DNA of 64,000 bases from Sclerotinia nivalis (GCA_029531795.1 JAPEIS010000013.1:310001-374000); one strand, 5' to 3'; shown: positions 1 through 11,478, counted from the stretch's first letter. Notes: generated by a model not told the origin, from the sequence alone. Numbers and translations are program-made.

Positions 1-1
1 T

Positions 2-241
2 GCTCAACCTCCACCTGGTTTACATGGAAATGGAAATGGAAATGCATATCCAGAATGTGATGTTCTTCGAGCTCGGCTATATGATCAGTTTGTAGAGCGA
101 CGGCCTCAAATTCCTTTACCATTGGGTGGAGAGGGAGAGGGAGGTGGAGGTGAGGTGTTCCGTAGACCGGGTTTTAGGATGGGGATGGATGGGGGGTATG
201 TACCTGAGGGGGGGGAGAGAGAGGGAAAGGAAGATTATTGA
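2..241 (+). CDS. C-terminal end of an unidentified protein (partial, runs off the left edge)
   Basis: An open frame enters from the left edge at base 2 and ends at TGA 239-241, giving about 79 residues. It begins with Ala-Gln and a Pro run, then a Gly-Asn repeat, a more ordinary stretch (Arg-Ala-Arg-Leu-Tyr-Asp-Gln-Phe-Val-Glu-Arg-Arg) and a Gly/Glu-rich tail. The middle stretch looks coding; the ends are low complexity. No domain can be named. The start and most of the gene lie outside the window. It could instead be chance reading through GGA-rich DNA, since the following 500 bp are also purine-rich. Confidence 0.35.
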   Translation, partial: AQPPPGLHGNGNGNAYPECDVLRARLYDQFVERRPQIPLPLGGEGEGGGGEVFRRPGFRMGMDGGYVPEGGEREGKEDY

Positions 242-1235
242 GGGGATTCCGCAGCCGGATGAGGATGTTTTTTGAGGAGGTGGGGGAGGGGGAGGGGAAG
301 CCGGAGCAAAAGTAGAAGGATATGGATGTGGATGTGGATGTAGATTTGGATTGGAGGGGAATGTTTGGTGGGGAGTGGCATGCATGGAATGGGAGTGGAA
401 ATGGAAATAGAGATAGAGATAGAGATAGAGACGGAGGAGATAAAAAATCGCGTCGGTATGCTCGGTGGTTTATCTGAGGGGTGGGAGGGTGGATTTTCGG
501 GGATGGAGGCGGGGATGAGGATGGTCGGGAGAGAGAGAGAAGTTGGGGAAAGAGAAAGGGAAGTAGAAGTAGAAGTAGAAGTAGAAGTAGAAGCTGTGAA
601 AAGAAAACAAAGAATCGAATCGAATTTAAAGAGAGATTTGGATTTTTTTTTTAATTGAAAAATGGGGGATGAGAGGAGAGGGAGAGGGGGATGGGGATGG
701 GGATGAGTATGGATATAGATGTAGATGTAGATGTAGAAATAAGAATAGAAGTAAGAGTATAATTAATAAAGGATTTATATATGAGATGAGATGAGATGGG
801 ATGGGATGGGATCAAATACATATAGAATGTTAAAGAGTTATTTATGTATTTATTTATTTAACGATCGACTATAATGATTTTAATAGCGAGCGAGCGAGCA
901 AGCGAGTGATTAATTTTTCCTGGGAGAGATAGATAGATAGATAGATGAAAGATGAGAATTATATCGATAATAGGAAATTAATTGCAAAAACATATATTTC
1001 GTAAGGGTTCCTGTAGGGTAGTTGAAACCACTTATTTGCGTATTTGCCATGTAGACCAGAAATATTATATATACTTATTTAGGTTCGATTCCCAACGCCG
1101 GCTTCCTTGGTGGAGTGGGTATATATATATAATCATAATCATAGTGCTCTCCTTTCCCCCACACTAAGAAAGCTTTGGAAACGATCAAGGTTCATCTGAA
1201 TGAGGACATCAATGATGTGCATAACATAACCCCTT
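242..1235. repeat. Purine-rich microsatellite field between the left-edge ORF and the DCC1-like gene
   Basis: No convincing gene is seen here. The + strand is strongly G/A-biased to about 760 and carries a run of short tandem repeats: GGATGT near 321-345, GAGATA at 406-431, AAGTAG at 561-593, GATGTA at 714-736, GAGC at 886-906 and AGAT at 926-946. Conceptual translations of these tracts give Glu/Met/Val repeats that are artefacts of the repeats. A tRNA-like promoter pair lies at 1014-1092 and is described separately. Confidence 0.7.
1007..1105 (+). other. tRNA-like element with A-box and B-box (degenerate tRNA or SINE-type relic)
   Basis: A perfect internal B-box (GGTTCGATTCC, 1082-1092) lies about 57 nt downstream of an A-box-like sequence (TAGGGTAGTTG, about 1014-1024). 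A T-arm of four out of five pairs can be drawn around the B-box. The acceptor stem pairs poorly (about five of seven, with wobbles), the D-arm is weak, and no canonical anticodon arm can be drawn without assuming an intron. I read it as a decayed tRNA or a tRNA-derived short element, not a working tRNA. Confidence 0.3.
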
Positions 1236-1840
1236 TCATCCCTTCGTTCCTCTACTCTGGGCAAATTTCTCATGCCATTTGTTTACCTTGGCTGGTTTTT
1301 CTTTTTTCTTTGCGAGTTCTTGTCCTTCTTCTTGGTCTTGTTCTATTAGCTCGATGGTTTGCTCCACGCTGGATATTCGCGTGATGCTTGGTTGGGGGGT
1401 GAAGGATGAGGGATCGTGTTCCTCGGTCATTTGAGTTGTGGAGGGGGAAAGTAACATGAGGGGATTGGATGTGTTTTTTTGACGGAGGATGTAGGTTTTT
1501 GGGATGCTGTTTGGGACGGAGTTGGAGATGGTTAGGTGGGCGTGGTGGGGTGGGTGGGAGGAGGCGCTTATTTGGAGACTAGAGTTGGGTGGAAGGAAGG
1601 ATTTGTTAGTGCGGGAATTTTTGAACTTGGATTTGGATTTGAACTTGGATTTGAGAGATGGATTTCGGAGATGGATGATTGAGGGGGTTGGGATTAGCGG
1701 GGCGCATGGGCAAGAGCTTACGTGGGAGGAGTATCGGATTCTAGGAGGGCGAGTAGTTCTGCAGGTAATTCGAGGAGTTTGAAGGCTTGTTGGGTGTGGT
1801 TTGCGGTGAAGGGGATTGAGTTGGCGTATTGGGTTGACAT
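1236..1840 (-). CDS. DCC1-like sister-chromatid cohesion protein, unusually short
   Basis: Exon 1 runs 1840-1722. An intron at 1721-1579 (143 nt) has a GTAAGC donor, a CTAAC branch and a TAG acceptor. Exon 2 runs 1578-1236. The model gives 153 residues. The N-terminus (Phe-Lys-Leu-Leu-Glu-Leu-Pro-Ala-Glu-Leu around residues 20-29) and the later Tyr-Ile-Leu-Arg-Gln-Lys-Asn-Thr-Ser-Asn segment match the pattern I know from fungal Dcc1, the alternative-RFC (Ctf18-Dcc1-Ctf8) subunit that acts with PCNA in cohesion. Family members are usually about 350 residues, so the middle seems missing: after Ser-Val-Glu-Gln-Thr-Ile-Glu-Leu the chain passes to a Lys-rich tail ending Lys-Trp-His-Glu-Lys-Phe. 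A possible donor (GTAAAC) in the tail leaves room for an alternative 3' exon, but no coding sequence is seen further downstream. It may be a degenerate or internally deleted copy. The identity is inferred from memory of the family. Confidence 0.55.
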
Positions 1841-3530
1841 TTTGGTGGTTTGGATGGGGATTGAGAATTGAGAGGGCTTAGTTGGGCGTTTGGAGTAGAG
1901 AATAGACAGTTATGCGATGCTTGTGAGATATATATCGGGGAGACAATTTGCAGGTAAGGAAGTTGGGCGCAGATATGCGGCTGAGGTTGAAGAACCAATG
2001 AACCGGGAAGAAGTTGTTTGATTTTGGCTTCAATTTCGGAATTGAAATGTCGCAAATGGGTATAAAGGTTTCCTGAATAAAGTCCTGTAAATTCAACATT
2101 TATTGACGGGAATGAATAGTATAGATCTATCATCTATCTGCCAATTATCGACAGGGACTAGGTAGTTCCTGATCGTGGGTATGTCGTTATACCCCTCGTC
2201 TCATAGTAATGTAAGGTAAAAATTTCCATCGGAACCTGCCCCTCTAGATTTAGAATTTTACTTCTTCTCGAATAATCTTTCGACTACTCGGGTAAGGGTT
2301 AGTTAGTGTATGTATGGCGCAAGAGACGATAACGATGTAATGGAACAAAGTAATAATAATTATAATCTTATTCCTCAGCCTTAGTAGATCACCAACCTCC
2401 TCATCTAACTTCTAACTGAATGAGTGGTTGTTTCGTATAAAAATGACGGCGGCGGGGTATTTCTTGAATGAATACCTGGTGATTCCTTGTACTTCGGAAC
2501 TTTTCGTGTTTTTGATTGTATATTCAAACCAATCATCGCGTTGAGAAAAATCGAGGGGCTGGACGCGCTTACATGGGGATTTGATGGATATGGATATGGA
2601 TATGAATATGAATATGGATTTGAATATGAATATGAATATGAATACGAATATGAATATGGATTTGAATAATTCCAATGTTCTTTCTATAGGAGAAAGAAGA
2701 GAGAAGAAACGGTAAATACATCATAGATTGATACTGATTTGTAGATATATCAATATTCACCTAGGATAATACCTCAAACAAAGGTAAAGTACCTAGTACT
2801 AATACTAGATGATAACTAGATAATAATTAGAACATCTACTCTAAATAGATCCACAATTCACTATATGTTTGAAGTGTTGTACACCGGGCATACATATGCG
2901 TTTTTACCTATCTAAAGAACCAAGGGAAGTCCAGGTGTGTAATGTGAAGTGTGAGTAAAGTGAGGGTGAAGACAAAAAGGTAAAAGAAGAAGCGGAAAGA
3001 TTGCATATAGGTTTGTAAGAGGGAGAAAGTATTATCCAGTGAGAGTGAAGAGAATTAAAGTACTTTCTTTTTTTTTATGAGGTTAAACAAAATCAACAAA
3101 ATCTGGATCTTTACGCCGCCTTCTTAATTATTTTTCTCGTGTTGTTTTGTTGGAGCATTCGATATCTCAAAATCCTTCCCTCCCCCCCAACTTTTTCTGA
3201 TACAGTGCAGTTACATACATGCATCTGTAACCAATTTACAACCAGTCGGGTTCAACGAATTCTATACCAGCAACGCCCACCACGAATACTTTACCTTTTT
3301 TTCCCCTCTGTCCAAACACCATCACGATCTTTCAATCAACAGAGTATTACGAGTATCACGACTATCTTGTTCTTGTTCTTTAAACTCTACAAAGTAATAT
3401 TGAGAAACTTTTATTTCGTTCGCTATGAAGTAAGCCCATTAAGAAACCCCGATTCCGGACCATACCCTCAAGATCCAATCCTAATTCATCATCTCGACAA
3501 CTTCGACAACTTCGACAGCTTCTTCACACA
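1841..3530. other. Intergenic: divergent promoters of the DCC1-like and Bud3-like genes, with a GAATAT hexamer array
   Basis: No gene is supported here. The notable content is a hexanucleotide array (GATATG, GAATAT and variants) at about 2581-2668, roughly 14 units, whose open frames on both strands are repeat artefacts. The last 400 bp before 3531 are pyrimidine-rich and end in a CTTCGACAA repeat directly upstream of the Bud3-like ATG, as expected for a fungal 5' leader. A short open frame in this leader overlaps the start codon out of frame. Confidence 0.6.
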
Positions 3531-6500
3531 ATGGTTCAAGTCACAGATGAGCTAGCTTTGTCCCTCGAACATCTAAGTCTCTATTACTCCCACGATCCTC
3601 ATCTCTCCAATCTACCCGTCCTCATATATCATGGTCCTTCTACAACTACCAATTCTACCCTCAATAGTTCGCGAATTCAACTTCACATCTTCACCGCTGC
3701 AGGTTTTCAAAGTTACCAGCGCATCACCATTTCACCAAACTCACCGCTATACCAATCTGTAAATTATCTGCCGCGCGATAAACAAGGCGATGAAGTATGC
3801 CGCGGTCTAGCATTCGGTTTATTCAAATATTTTAAAGAGTTACCAGAGGTGGTCAAGAGTGGTTTAATCTTACAAGTTGCGAATACTTCGAGAAAACAAA
3901 GACCAGGTTCGGCACCAACATTATTCTGCGAACAACATGCGGCGGATCTGGCGAGTTCGATGGTGAAGGTGGAGAATGTGGCCGAAGTTACAGCAGATAT
4001 TGAGGCGGCTTTGCGAATACAAAATATTAATTATGTGGATGTGGATTTGGTTCTTCCGCCGGGTTCGATATCGCCTTTACAGGAGTCGGAGGAGGATTTG
4101 GATGAGGAGGAATATCCGGATCTTACATTGAAGCAATATGGATCACATGCATCATTGGTGAAGCTTTTTGGAGAAGTGACATTTCTTCCAACTTCGAGAA
4201 TCCGCCGAGCTCCTTCGAGACCTACATCATTGAATCGAAGTCGATCATTTCTCAAAGATCAAAAGTTGGCTTTGCGACGGGAGATGGGAGAATTGGTGGA
4301 TACGGAAGAGCGTTATGTGATAAAGATGCATGAGCTGGTCAACCATATTGCAGATGATTTTCGGGCCAAGGCCAAGAGTCGAGCATTTGGAAGCTTCAGT
4401 CCTTCGGAAGATGATTTGCAGAAGCTTTTTCCACGATGTTTGGATAGGATTCTACAAATTAATTCGGCCTTCTTATCGGCGATTCGTAAAGTGATGGACG
4501 AAAGCGAGGAAGAAGCTATGCAAGACCTAGAGGCACCGGTGGTGGTTAGCTCCACCTCTTCTCGATATGGTGGCTCGGGTCGTCTGAAGGACCCTACTGG
4601 TGCACTGGCCTTTGCCAAAGTCTTACTCGAATGGTTCCCACAATTTTCCGAGAGCTACCAACAATATATCCATGCTAGCCAGGAATTTCCACAAATTATT
4701 TCGAGCTTCATGAAACAACCGAGTAGTTTCTCAAGTCGAGTACAAGCGACAGGGGAGCAACGTTTGAGATCTGCTGTAATCGAACCAGTTCAGAGATTAC
4801 CGAGATATAGTCTCTTCATTGACAATATTGTCAATTCACTCCCAATTCTTCATCCGGCTTTACAACCTATGCTGAAGGCTAGGGATATCATCACTTCGAT
4901 ATGTTCACTTGATCCACCGGCCACTGATAAATCACAAGTTGTGAATCGATTGAGGTGTCTAGTTGATGCTTGGCCTTCCACATTACATCCACAAGGACGT
5001 TTAATCACTGCTGTTGATACTATAGAGTTACCAGCCCCTTATCACGTCTGCACTACTACCGGTAACGGTGCAGGGATTACCAAGGAAGGTATACTACTAC
5101 TCTTCGCAGATTGTATTGTTTTGTTGAAGAAGAATAAGGATTGCTTACAAACAGCTCGAGGTGTCATGGCGGAGATCGACAAACCTTCTGCACAGACTAT
5201 GATGGCTTCGGTTACTGCAGCTGCTGGTGGACAAAAACATATCTTTGACCTTTCATTTACTGGTTGGCATGTTCTTGGCGATACCAAGTTCACCTCTTCT
5301 GATGACAATCGATGTATTTGGTTAACCTCCTTGCATGAGTTGAAAGACGCAAATATGAGACGAAATCGCAATCAAGCTGCCACGGTTCGAAACTTTATAC
5401 TGCAAGGATCTTATGAGGCTAAGGCTTCCAGGTTGGGCGAAGAATTAATCAAGGCTAGACTTGAAGGGAGATTTTCCGAGGCTGAGCGCGAAAGTGATAA
5501 GTGGAGTCTGCGATCGATTAAGCCGGCTGGAGTTTGTCTTTACACTGCTGTTTTCGCCGAGGGTGTAGATGATTTGATTCAAGGTCGCAGAGAACCCGCT
5601 CCTGTTCGTCTAGTCGTTGATCATGAGAAAGGTACAAAGGGTGCTCCTGTAGGTCATTATGGTGTTGATATCGTGGCAAATGTTACAACGCTCGCAGGAG
5701 GTGAGAAGTTTAGGCTTGAGATAGATGGACTTAATGATAGGGTATATGTGGATGAGGTACTTCCTGAGTATTTAATGGTCACATTTGCTAAGAGAGGTAA
5801 GCTCCTGCCGGAAATTCCTAGGCCTTGCTAACAATTTCAGTAACTGATCTACTTCGACTTCAACATCAAATCAGTAACCCATCCTTATCTGCACCCTTTA
5901 CTTCTTTCTACTCCAAAATCCTCAAATCTATCGATGTTTTGTGCGAGGGTGATAAATCAAAATCATATCGACCACATTCTCCTGTCAAAATGCTCTCTAG
6001 TTTACTTAATAGTGGTTTCGGAAGTTCGGCATCACCTTCACCTACGAATATTAATGGATTGGCATCTCCTAATAAATTCTCACGACCTATTACGATGGGT
6101 AAAATTCCATCATTAGAATCACCGCAAATTGTTCGAACCGCTAGTAATAGATCTTTACACTCCATACAAGATTTGGACGGTAAAGGTGGTGTTCGAGCTA
6201 CATTTGAAGAAACTAGACCCATTAATCCACTTGTTCGACTTGAGGAAACATTTACCGGTTACATTGCAGCTCTTCAATCAAGAAAAGGAAATGTGGTTGG
6301 AAAGAACTTACGAACTAGAGGAGCTGCTGATGAATTGGCTGTTAATGCTCTATATAATACTTTTATTGAAAACCCTTTCGATACTCGAGCAGCTTCTGAG
6401 ACTTCTTTTGATGTCATATTTGTGGCTTTTGAGAAGTTCTTACGATTAGCATGGAAGGAACAGATGGGGTCCGTTATGTCACTCGAGTCTCTTGACGCTT

Positions 6501-8293
6501 TACAAGAGAGATCTATTAACCTTTACCCGGGGGACTTCAATGAATACGTGAGATTGATATTTGGAGAGATGGCACCACAAAATAGGAGAGCATTTATTGC
6601 AATCATCAAGTTGTTGGCAGATCTTCTCGATGGATGTGGCAATGATGGTGATCGTGGTTCTCTTACGGTTGCCTTTGCTGAATTATTAGTTGTTGATGGC
6701 GAACCACATAACTACATCAATCTCCTGGATCGTGTTGTCGAAGATTCCGATAGATTATTCGACGATCTTGGACCTGGAGCCGGTGTTGGAGGTGGTAGTA
6801 ATTATGGTTCGGTCGCAAGTCGATCAATACATTCAGCTACTGGATCCATCACATCGAATACATCATTGCGAAGAAGATTTGCGGATACTGTCTTTCGTCA
6901 AAGTAGTACTAAATCCGATACGGATCATCGTCCTTCAGTTTGGAGAACCTTGAGTAAGACTACTCGTAGTGTTGCTACTGGAGATCAATACGCATCCAAA
7001 CCATCTTTAGGAAGAGCTCATTCAATTGAATCACCGGATCGTAAGGCTCGACCAGGTTCTCGTGATAGACCTACAGTCATGGGTGCATTTGATGATAGAC
7101 CTGGTAGTTCCGATTCGATTGCACCAAAATCAAGGCTTAGTACTATTGGTGCATCACCACCACCTGAAGACCAGGATGATAATGGTACCACTAGATCATC
7201 TAAGAAGAAACGTCGAAGCTCTTTATCTGATCTTAAGAGTTTGATGGCTCAAGCTACAGTTGGTCCAATGACTCCATCTCCTGAACAACAACCTGCTACG
7301 ACAACGCCACCAAATAAGTTGGATTCTCCACCAAGAACTCCATCTCCTATAAAGGTTCCAGCATCACCGTTGAAGATTACGAAGCTTCCAACAAATGGTT
7401 CAATTATGGATAGAGACCGATCTCTTATGTATCGCAATTCACCTGCTCTCAAGGAAAACACACCTATTACCTCTCCTGATCGAAGCGTCGGTAATTTAAC
7501 CGAACGTGCCCAGAACATCATGTCCTCCTTAGACTCTACACCAATCGCATCTCCAGTCAAAGAACAATGGCGAGCCAGTCACAATAAAACGTTGTCTCTC
7601 TCTTCTAATATCCCTACTCTTCGTGGAACTCCCCGCGATCCTTCCCGTCCAATAAACTCCTACGCAAACAACTTAAACGGAACTAAATCTCCTCAACGTC
7701 TCCGATTACAAAGTCCCCAAAAGCTTCGTGAACGTCTCCAAAATGAAGCCAAAGCCATCAACGAAGCAGAAGCTTCACTTCAAAACGAATTGTCTAAGAT
7801 CGGTGAAGAAATGGCAAAATTAAATGCTGTTTCTGCTATTCCTCGAACTTCTGATATTGCGAGACTTTCAGAGGCAGTTTTACTTCTTGAAACAAAAATT
7901 CCGAATGTTGTTAAGGAATTAAATGAGAGGAATGATGCTGTGAAGAAGGAATTAGAAACGAGTTTGCAGGCTAGTGAGTTTAAGGTTAGGGCATTGGACC
8001 AGCTTTATAAGGAGAGTAGCGCCGAAAATGAATTGTTATATGAAAAGTTTAATGCGGAGTTGGGAAAGATAGTTAAGGCGTTGAGGACAAGTAAAAAGAC
8101 GGTAAATGGGGCGGGTGGAGAGGATGGTAATGGGGTTAATGGGGCTATGAGCGCGAAAGAAGAATTGGTTACGAGGATGAGGGAGAGTAGTGAGGAGGCT
8201 GCTAGGGTCAAGAAGGAAAATGCTAGGTTGAGGAGGGAGGTGTTGACGTTGCGGACTTTGTTGAAGGGGCAGGAGGGTGTTGCGCCACAGTAG
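3531..8293 (+). CDS. bud3: Bud3-like Rho guanine-nucleotide exchange factor (DH domain), septation/polarity factor
   Basis: Exons are 3531-5796 and 5841-8293, joined across a 44-nt intron (GTAAGC donor, GCTAAC branch, CAG acceptor); the product is 1572 residues. A Dbl-homology domain lies at about residues 246-461. Its most conserved helix is at about 410-430, with Glu-Pro-Val-Gln-Arg-Leu-Pro-Arg-Tyr. A PH-like/unclassified region follows to about 755, then a long Ser/Pro-rich disordered stretch with many SP sites, and two coiled coils (about 1385-1430 and 1525-1565). N-terminal sequence, size and architecture fit filamentous-fungal Bud3, the RhoGEF that with Bud4 activates Rho4 at septation sites; a different fungal RhoGEF cannot be excluded. 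The SP-rich C-terminal half suggests regulation by cyclin-dependent or MAP kinases (inference). The start is the first ATG in frame after the CT-rich leader. Confidence 0.8.
5797..5840 (+). other. 44-nt intron of the Bud3-like gene
   Basis: GTAAGC donor, GCTAAC branch site at 5827-5832 and CAG acceptor at 5838-5840. Removing it joins Ala-Lys-Arg to Val-Thr-Asp-Leu-Leu in frame. This fuses two long open frames that a naive reading would call two genes. Confidence 0.9.
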
Positions 8294-9233
8294 ATGGAGA
8301 AGGAAAAGGGGAGGGAAAAGGTGTCGGGTGAAATGCGATGAGATGAGGACAAGTAATGATTTATGCCGTTATGTCGTTATGACTTTCTTTCTTTTTTTCT
8401 GTCTAATCGGCGGGAAATATCTTTTGGTTGATTTGGGTTGAGTGGCTGGACCGGTGGCTGGACCGGCTGGCTGGCGTTAAGTCCTTTATAATACCCTGGT
8501 ATTTTGGGGGTTGGGAACAGACGCATGGCTGGCTTGGTTTGGTTCGGGGGAATGCATTGATGGATGGATGGATGCGGGGTTTTTATGCATTAATGAATGG
8601 ATGGATGGGGATGAATTAAGGAATGGTTTGATGAATGCGCGATTTATGCATATGATACCAAGTTTTATGTTCATGTTCATGTTCATGTTCATATGAGTAA
8701 TGATTTGGTTTAGTTTGTGGTTTGAGTTAGAGCTAGAGGATGAAGATGGAGGATGGATGGATCGAAATTGAGGAGCGTGATATATAAGATGGATGGTGAT
8801 GGAGAGTAGGGAAAGGGCAAATGGGATGGGAAGGGTGAGGAAAGGGGATGAGGAAAGGATAAGGGAAAGATACTTCTTGTTTGTATGTATAGATGTATAG
8901 TATGTCTATATTACTGGTGAATTAGATGAATATACTTACTTGTATACTTATATTTTGAAGATTATCATGTTTGTGGTGAAGATACTCACAAAGTTTAATT
9001 TGAAAATTAAGAGATGTTGTTAGCTGTTATAGATTTAGATCTATCTTCTCAGACTCCCGTTACTTGAAAAGGAGTTTTGTGGGGTGGACTCAGGACTGTT
9101 GAATATGAGGTTTTAAGGATATGTATATTTTGAGAAAATATATATATAGATATAATCTGACGCTGATTTTAAAGATCATGCATGCTAATGAACTGGCGTC
9201 GTTCAAATAACTTGGAATTTCAGCAGTAGTGAT
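8294..9233. repeat. Convergent intergenic region with GGAT and GTTCAT tandem repeats
   Basis: This lies between the stop codons of the Bud3-like gene (+) and the P450 (-). It contains imperfect GGCTGGACC units near 8447-8475, GGAT-type repeats at about 8557-8612 and an array of four GTTCAT units at about 8669-8692. Short open frames here are repeat-driven. No RNA gene was seen. Confidence 0.6.
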
Positions 9234-10906
9234 TTACTTGCTGGTATAGAGAAAAAAACTCTCAACCTGTTTCATATCTGGGTCTCTGGTACTATAATTC
9301 GAATAAACATCCACGATAAATGATTTCATCGCTTTGTATCTCGATATTAGCTACATTTCCAAGATAATCAATGACGATGGAAATAGAAATAGAAATAGAA
9401 ATGTTAATATGAATATATAAAAATTTATAATTACCAATAACAGCCAAATGCTCTCCAATGCAGTTGCGTGCCCCGCTCATAAACATCCATACCCATTTCC
9501 GCATTTCTCTCTTCTCTCCCTCGCTCACTCCAATCCATCGCTCCGGAATCCATTCCTCGGCCCGAGGAAATATCCGTCTATTACGACCTAAAGTAAATGG
9601 AGACGCAGTAACTATCGTTCCCGGAGGAATACTATAACCGGCTACTTTTACAGCGTCGCCCGCGGGCGCAATGCGTGGGAAGGGACCGAAGCCCGCGGGG
9701 TACAGACGCATTGTTTCGAGCAGGATGGCTTCTAGCAGCTGCGATGATAGGGGTGAACTCGAGTTGAGGGAGTGCAATTCTTTTCGTAGGTTGTTTTGGA
9801 GGACGGGTTGATGGGATAGTTCGTACATGAGATATGTTAATATGGTGCCCGTGGCCAGATGACCCGCGTGTAGTTGATCCACCATGTCGGAGGCTAGTAA
9901 ATGGGTTTTTTGCTCGCGGGGGATGGTTCGAATTCCTAGTTTTTGCCATATTGCGCGGAAGGTTTTCGAATTCATGGAGTTATTACTACTGCTATCATCT
10001 GCCGACGTCTCGAGCTCGAGAGTGGCGATGCTGCGTCGTGTAAGATCGAGTACGAAAGTGTGAATCGTATCAAAAGCGCTCCTCACAGAAGGAGATATTA
10101 ATTGGATACCAAACCAGCTGAATATAGAGACCCATCGCTGGATTTCTGTAGAAGCGAAAAATGCCCATGGTTCGACGGCGGCTTGGAATGCGGATAGATG
10201 GTGAGAAGCTTGGTTGGGATATTCGAGCCATTTTGTTTCGTTGTCGAGACCACAGATGTACGATGTTACTACATCCATACTGTATTCCCTCGTTAAAAAA
10301 TATACATCTACAGGCTTAGCTTCTTGAACTGCGTGGCGCAATCGGGGGAGTAGTCTGGAATGACTAATTGTACGTAGGAGAGTAGCTAGTTCGGCGGAAT
10401 TCATAATTGTAGATTTTGAATAGATGTGAGCGAATACACGTCTTCGATCTGAATGGGGCTTTGCTTTTCGTATTGCGAATAATGGGGAGTATCTTTGCAT
10501 TTATTAGCTTCTCTCATTCCTCAAATCCTCAAATCATAAATCCCAACATCCCACCCACACATTAAACAACATACCCAAATTGCACAAACCCATCATACAA
10601 ACCCCCCTTCTCCCAATTCCCTGCATAAACAATCCGAACACCCTCATCAATACAATCAATACTTACCTCTCGCGGACCAATTCTTATCACGGGTCCGAGA
10701 CGTCGATGCGCTGCGAGATGCGTGGGAAATTCGACTCCTGTTGCTCTGATCCATAGTAACCATATTCGGGAGAAAGGTGCTGTGACATGGGCATTTGGTA
10801 TCGCGTTAAGCGGAGAGGAAAAGAGGGGGAGGAGTTGGGAAATTACACAGAGGTATAGGGTTGTGGATATTATTGTTAGGAGAGCTACGAGTAATGGGAT
10901 TAGCAT
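9234..10906 (-). CDS. Cytochrome P450 monooxygenase
   Basis: Exons are 10906-10575, 10492-9435 and 9331-9234, with introns of 82 and 103 nt, giving 495 residues. An N-terminal membrane anchor (about residues 3-25) fits an ER microsomal enzyme. The family signatures are ETMR (ExxR, E370/R373), a PERW motif, and the haem-binding FMSGARNCIG with Cys455 as thiolate ligand. The third exon was assigned because it restores the expected post-Cys helix (Ala-Met-Lys-Ser-Phe-Ile-Val-Asp-Val-Tyr-Ser-Asn); reading through the intron would not. Two oddities: the I-helix reads AGHLAT (320-325), lacking the usual acid and Thr of AGx(D/E)T, and the C-terminus stops before the usual final beta strand (KLxLRF type). 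Substrate unknown; there is no adjacent biosynthetic core gene. It may be specialised or decaying. Confidence 0.88.
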
Positions 10907-11016
10907 TGTGGAAGGAAGTTTGGATGGAGGGGGTAGTTGAGGTGGAGGTTCTGAAGTAAAGGTATAGAATGGTGGGATTAGTTGATTTTGAGGTTTGAGA
11001 AGAGAGAGAGAGAGAG

Positions 11017-11055
<39 letters not shown>

Positions 11056-11478
11056 GTGTGTGTGCGTGTGTGTGTTTGCAACGGTTGGTGGCGGAGTTGG
11101 GTTGATATTGAGCTATTTATTGGTGATGAATTTGATTGGATAAGTGGGATATACGAAGTAGGTGTTTGATTGCGGGACTTCATTTATGTATATTGATATT
11201 CCATGTTCTTAAAATATATAGCTCGTCCCGTCATGAGTTTGATGGAGATTTTAGAAGTGGAAATTTTCTGTATAGCAAATGATAGAATGTATCTCATCTG
11301 CTGTAAGAAAACCTTGTTTTAATCTTTTATATCATATCCCAGGATCTTAAATGCCACCGCATAGCTATATATCATATTGGTAGTCATCATATAATTAATC
11401 ACGCTTTCTCATTCTCACCGTAACATAATACATCATTTCACCTCCATCATGAGTACACCACCATAAATCTCAAAAGAA
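10907..11478. repeat. P450 promoter region with a compound (AG)n(TG)n microsatellite
   Basis: A compound dinucleotide tract, AG then TG with a few interruptions, covers about 10998-11076, roughly 90-170 bp upstream of the P450 ATG (on the minus strand). The rest is unremarkable AT-rich DNA up to the 3' end of the MOSC gene. The open frame across the repeat on the minus strand is Ser/Thr/His repeat translation and is not counted as a gene. Confidence 0.75.

Noticed and set aside
2412..2760. Overlapping frames on both strands around 2.4-2.8 kb
   Set aside because: They are translations of the GAATAT/GATATG hexamer array (Ile-His or Glu-Tyr repeats) and not genes.
3139..3555. 138-codon + strand frame before the Bud3-like gene
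   Set aside because: It lies in the pyrimidine-rich leader, overlaps the real ATG out of frame and has no domain-like composition; at most an upstream ORF.
10806..11183. 125-codon minus-strand frame rich in Thr-His and Ser-Leu
   Set aside because: It reads through the AG/TG microsatellite upstream of the P450.
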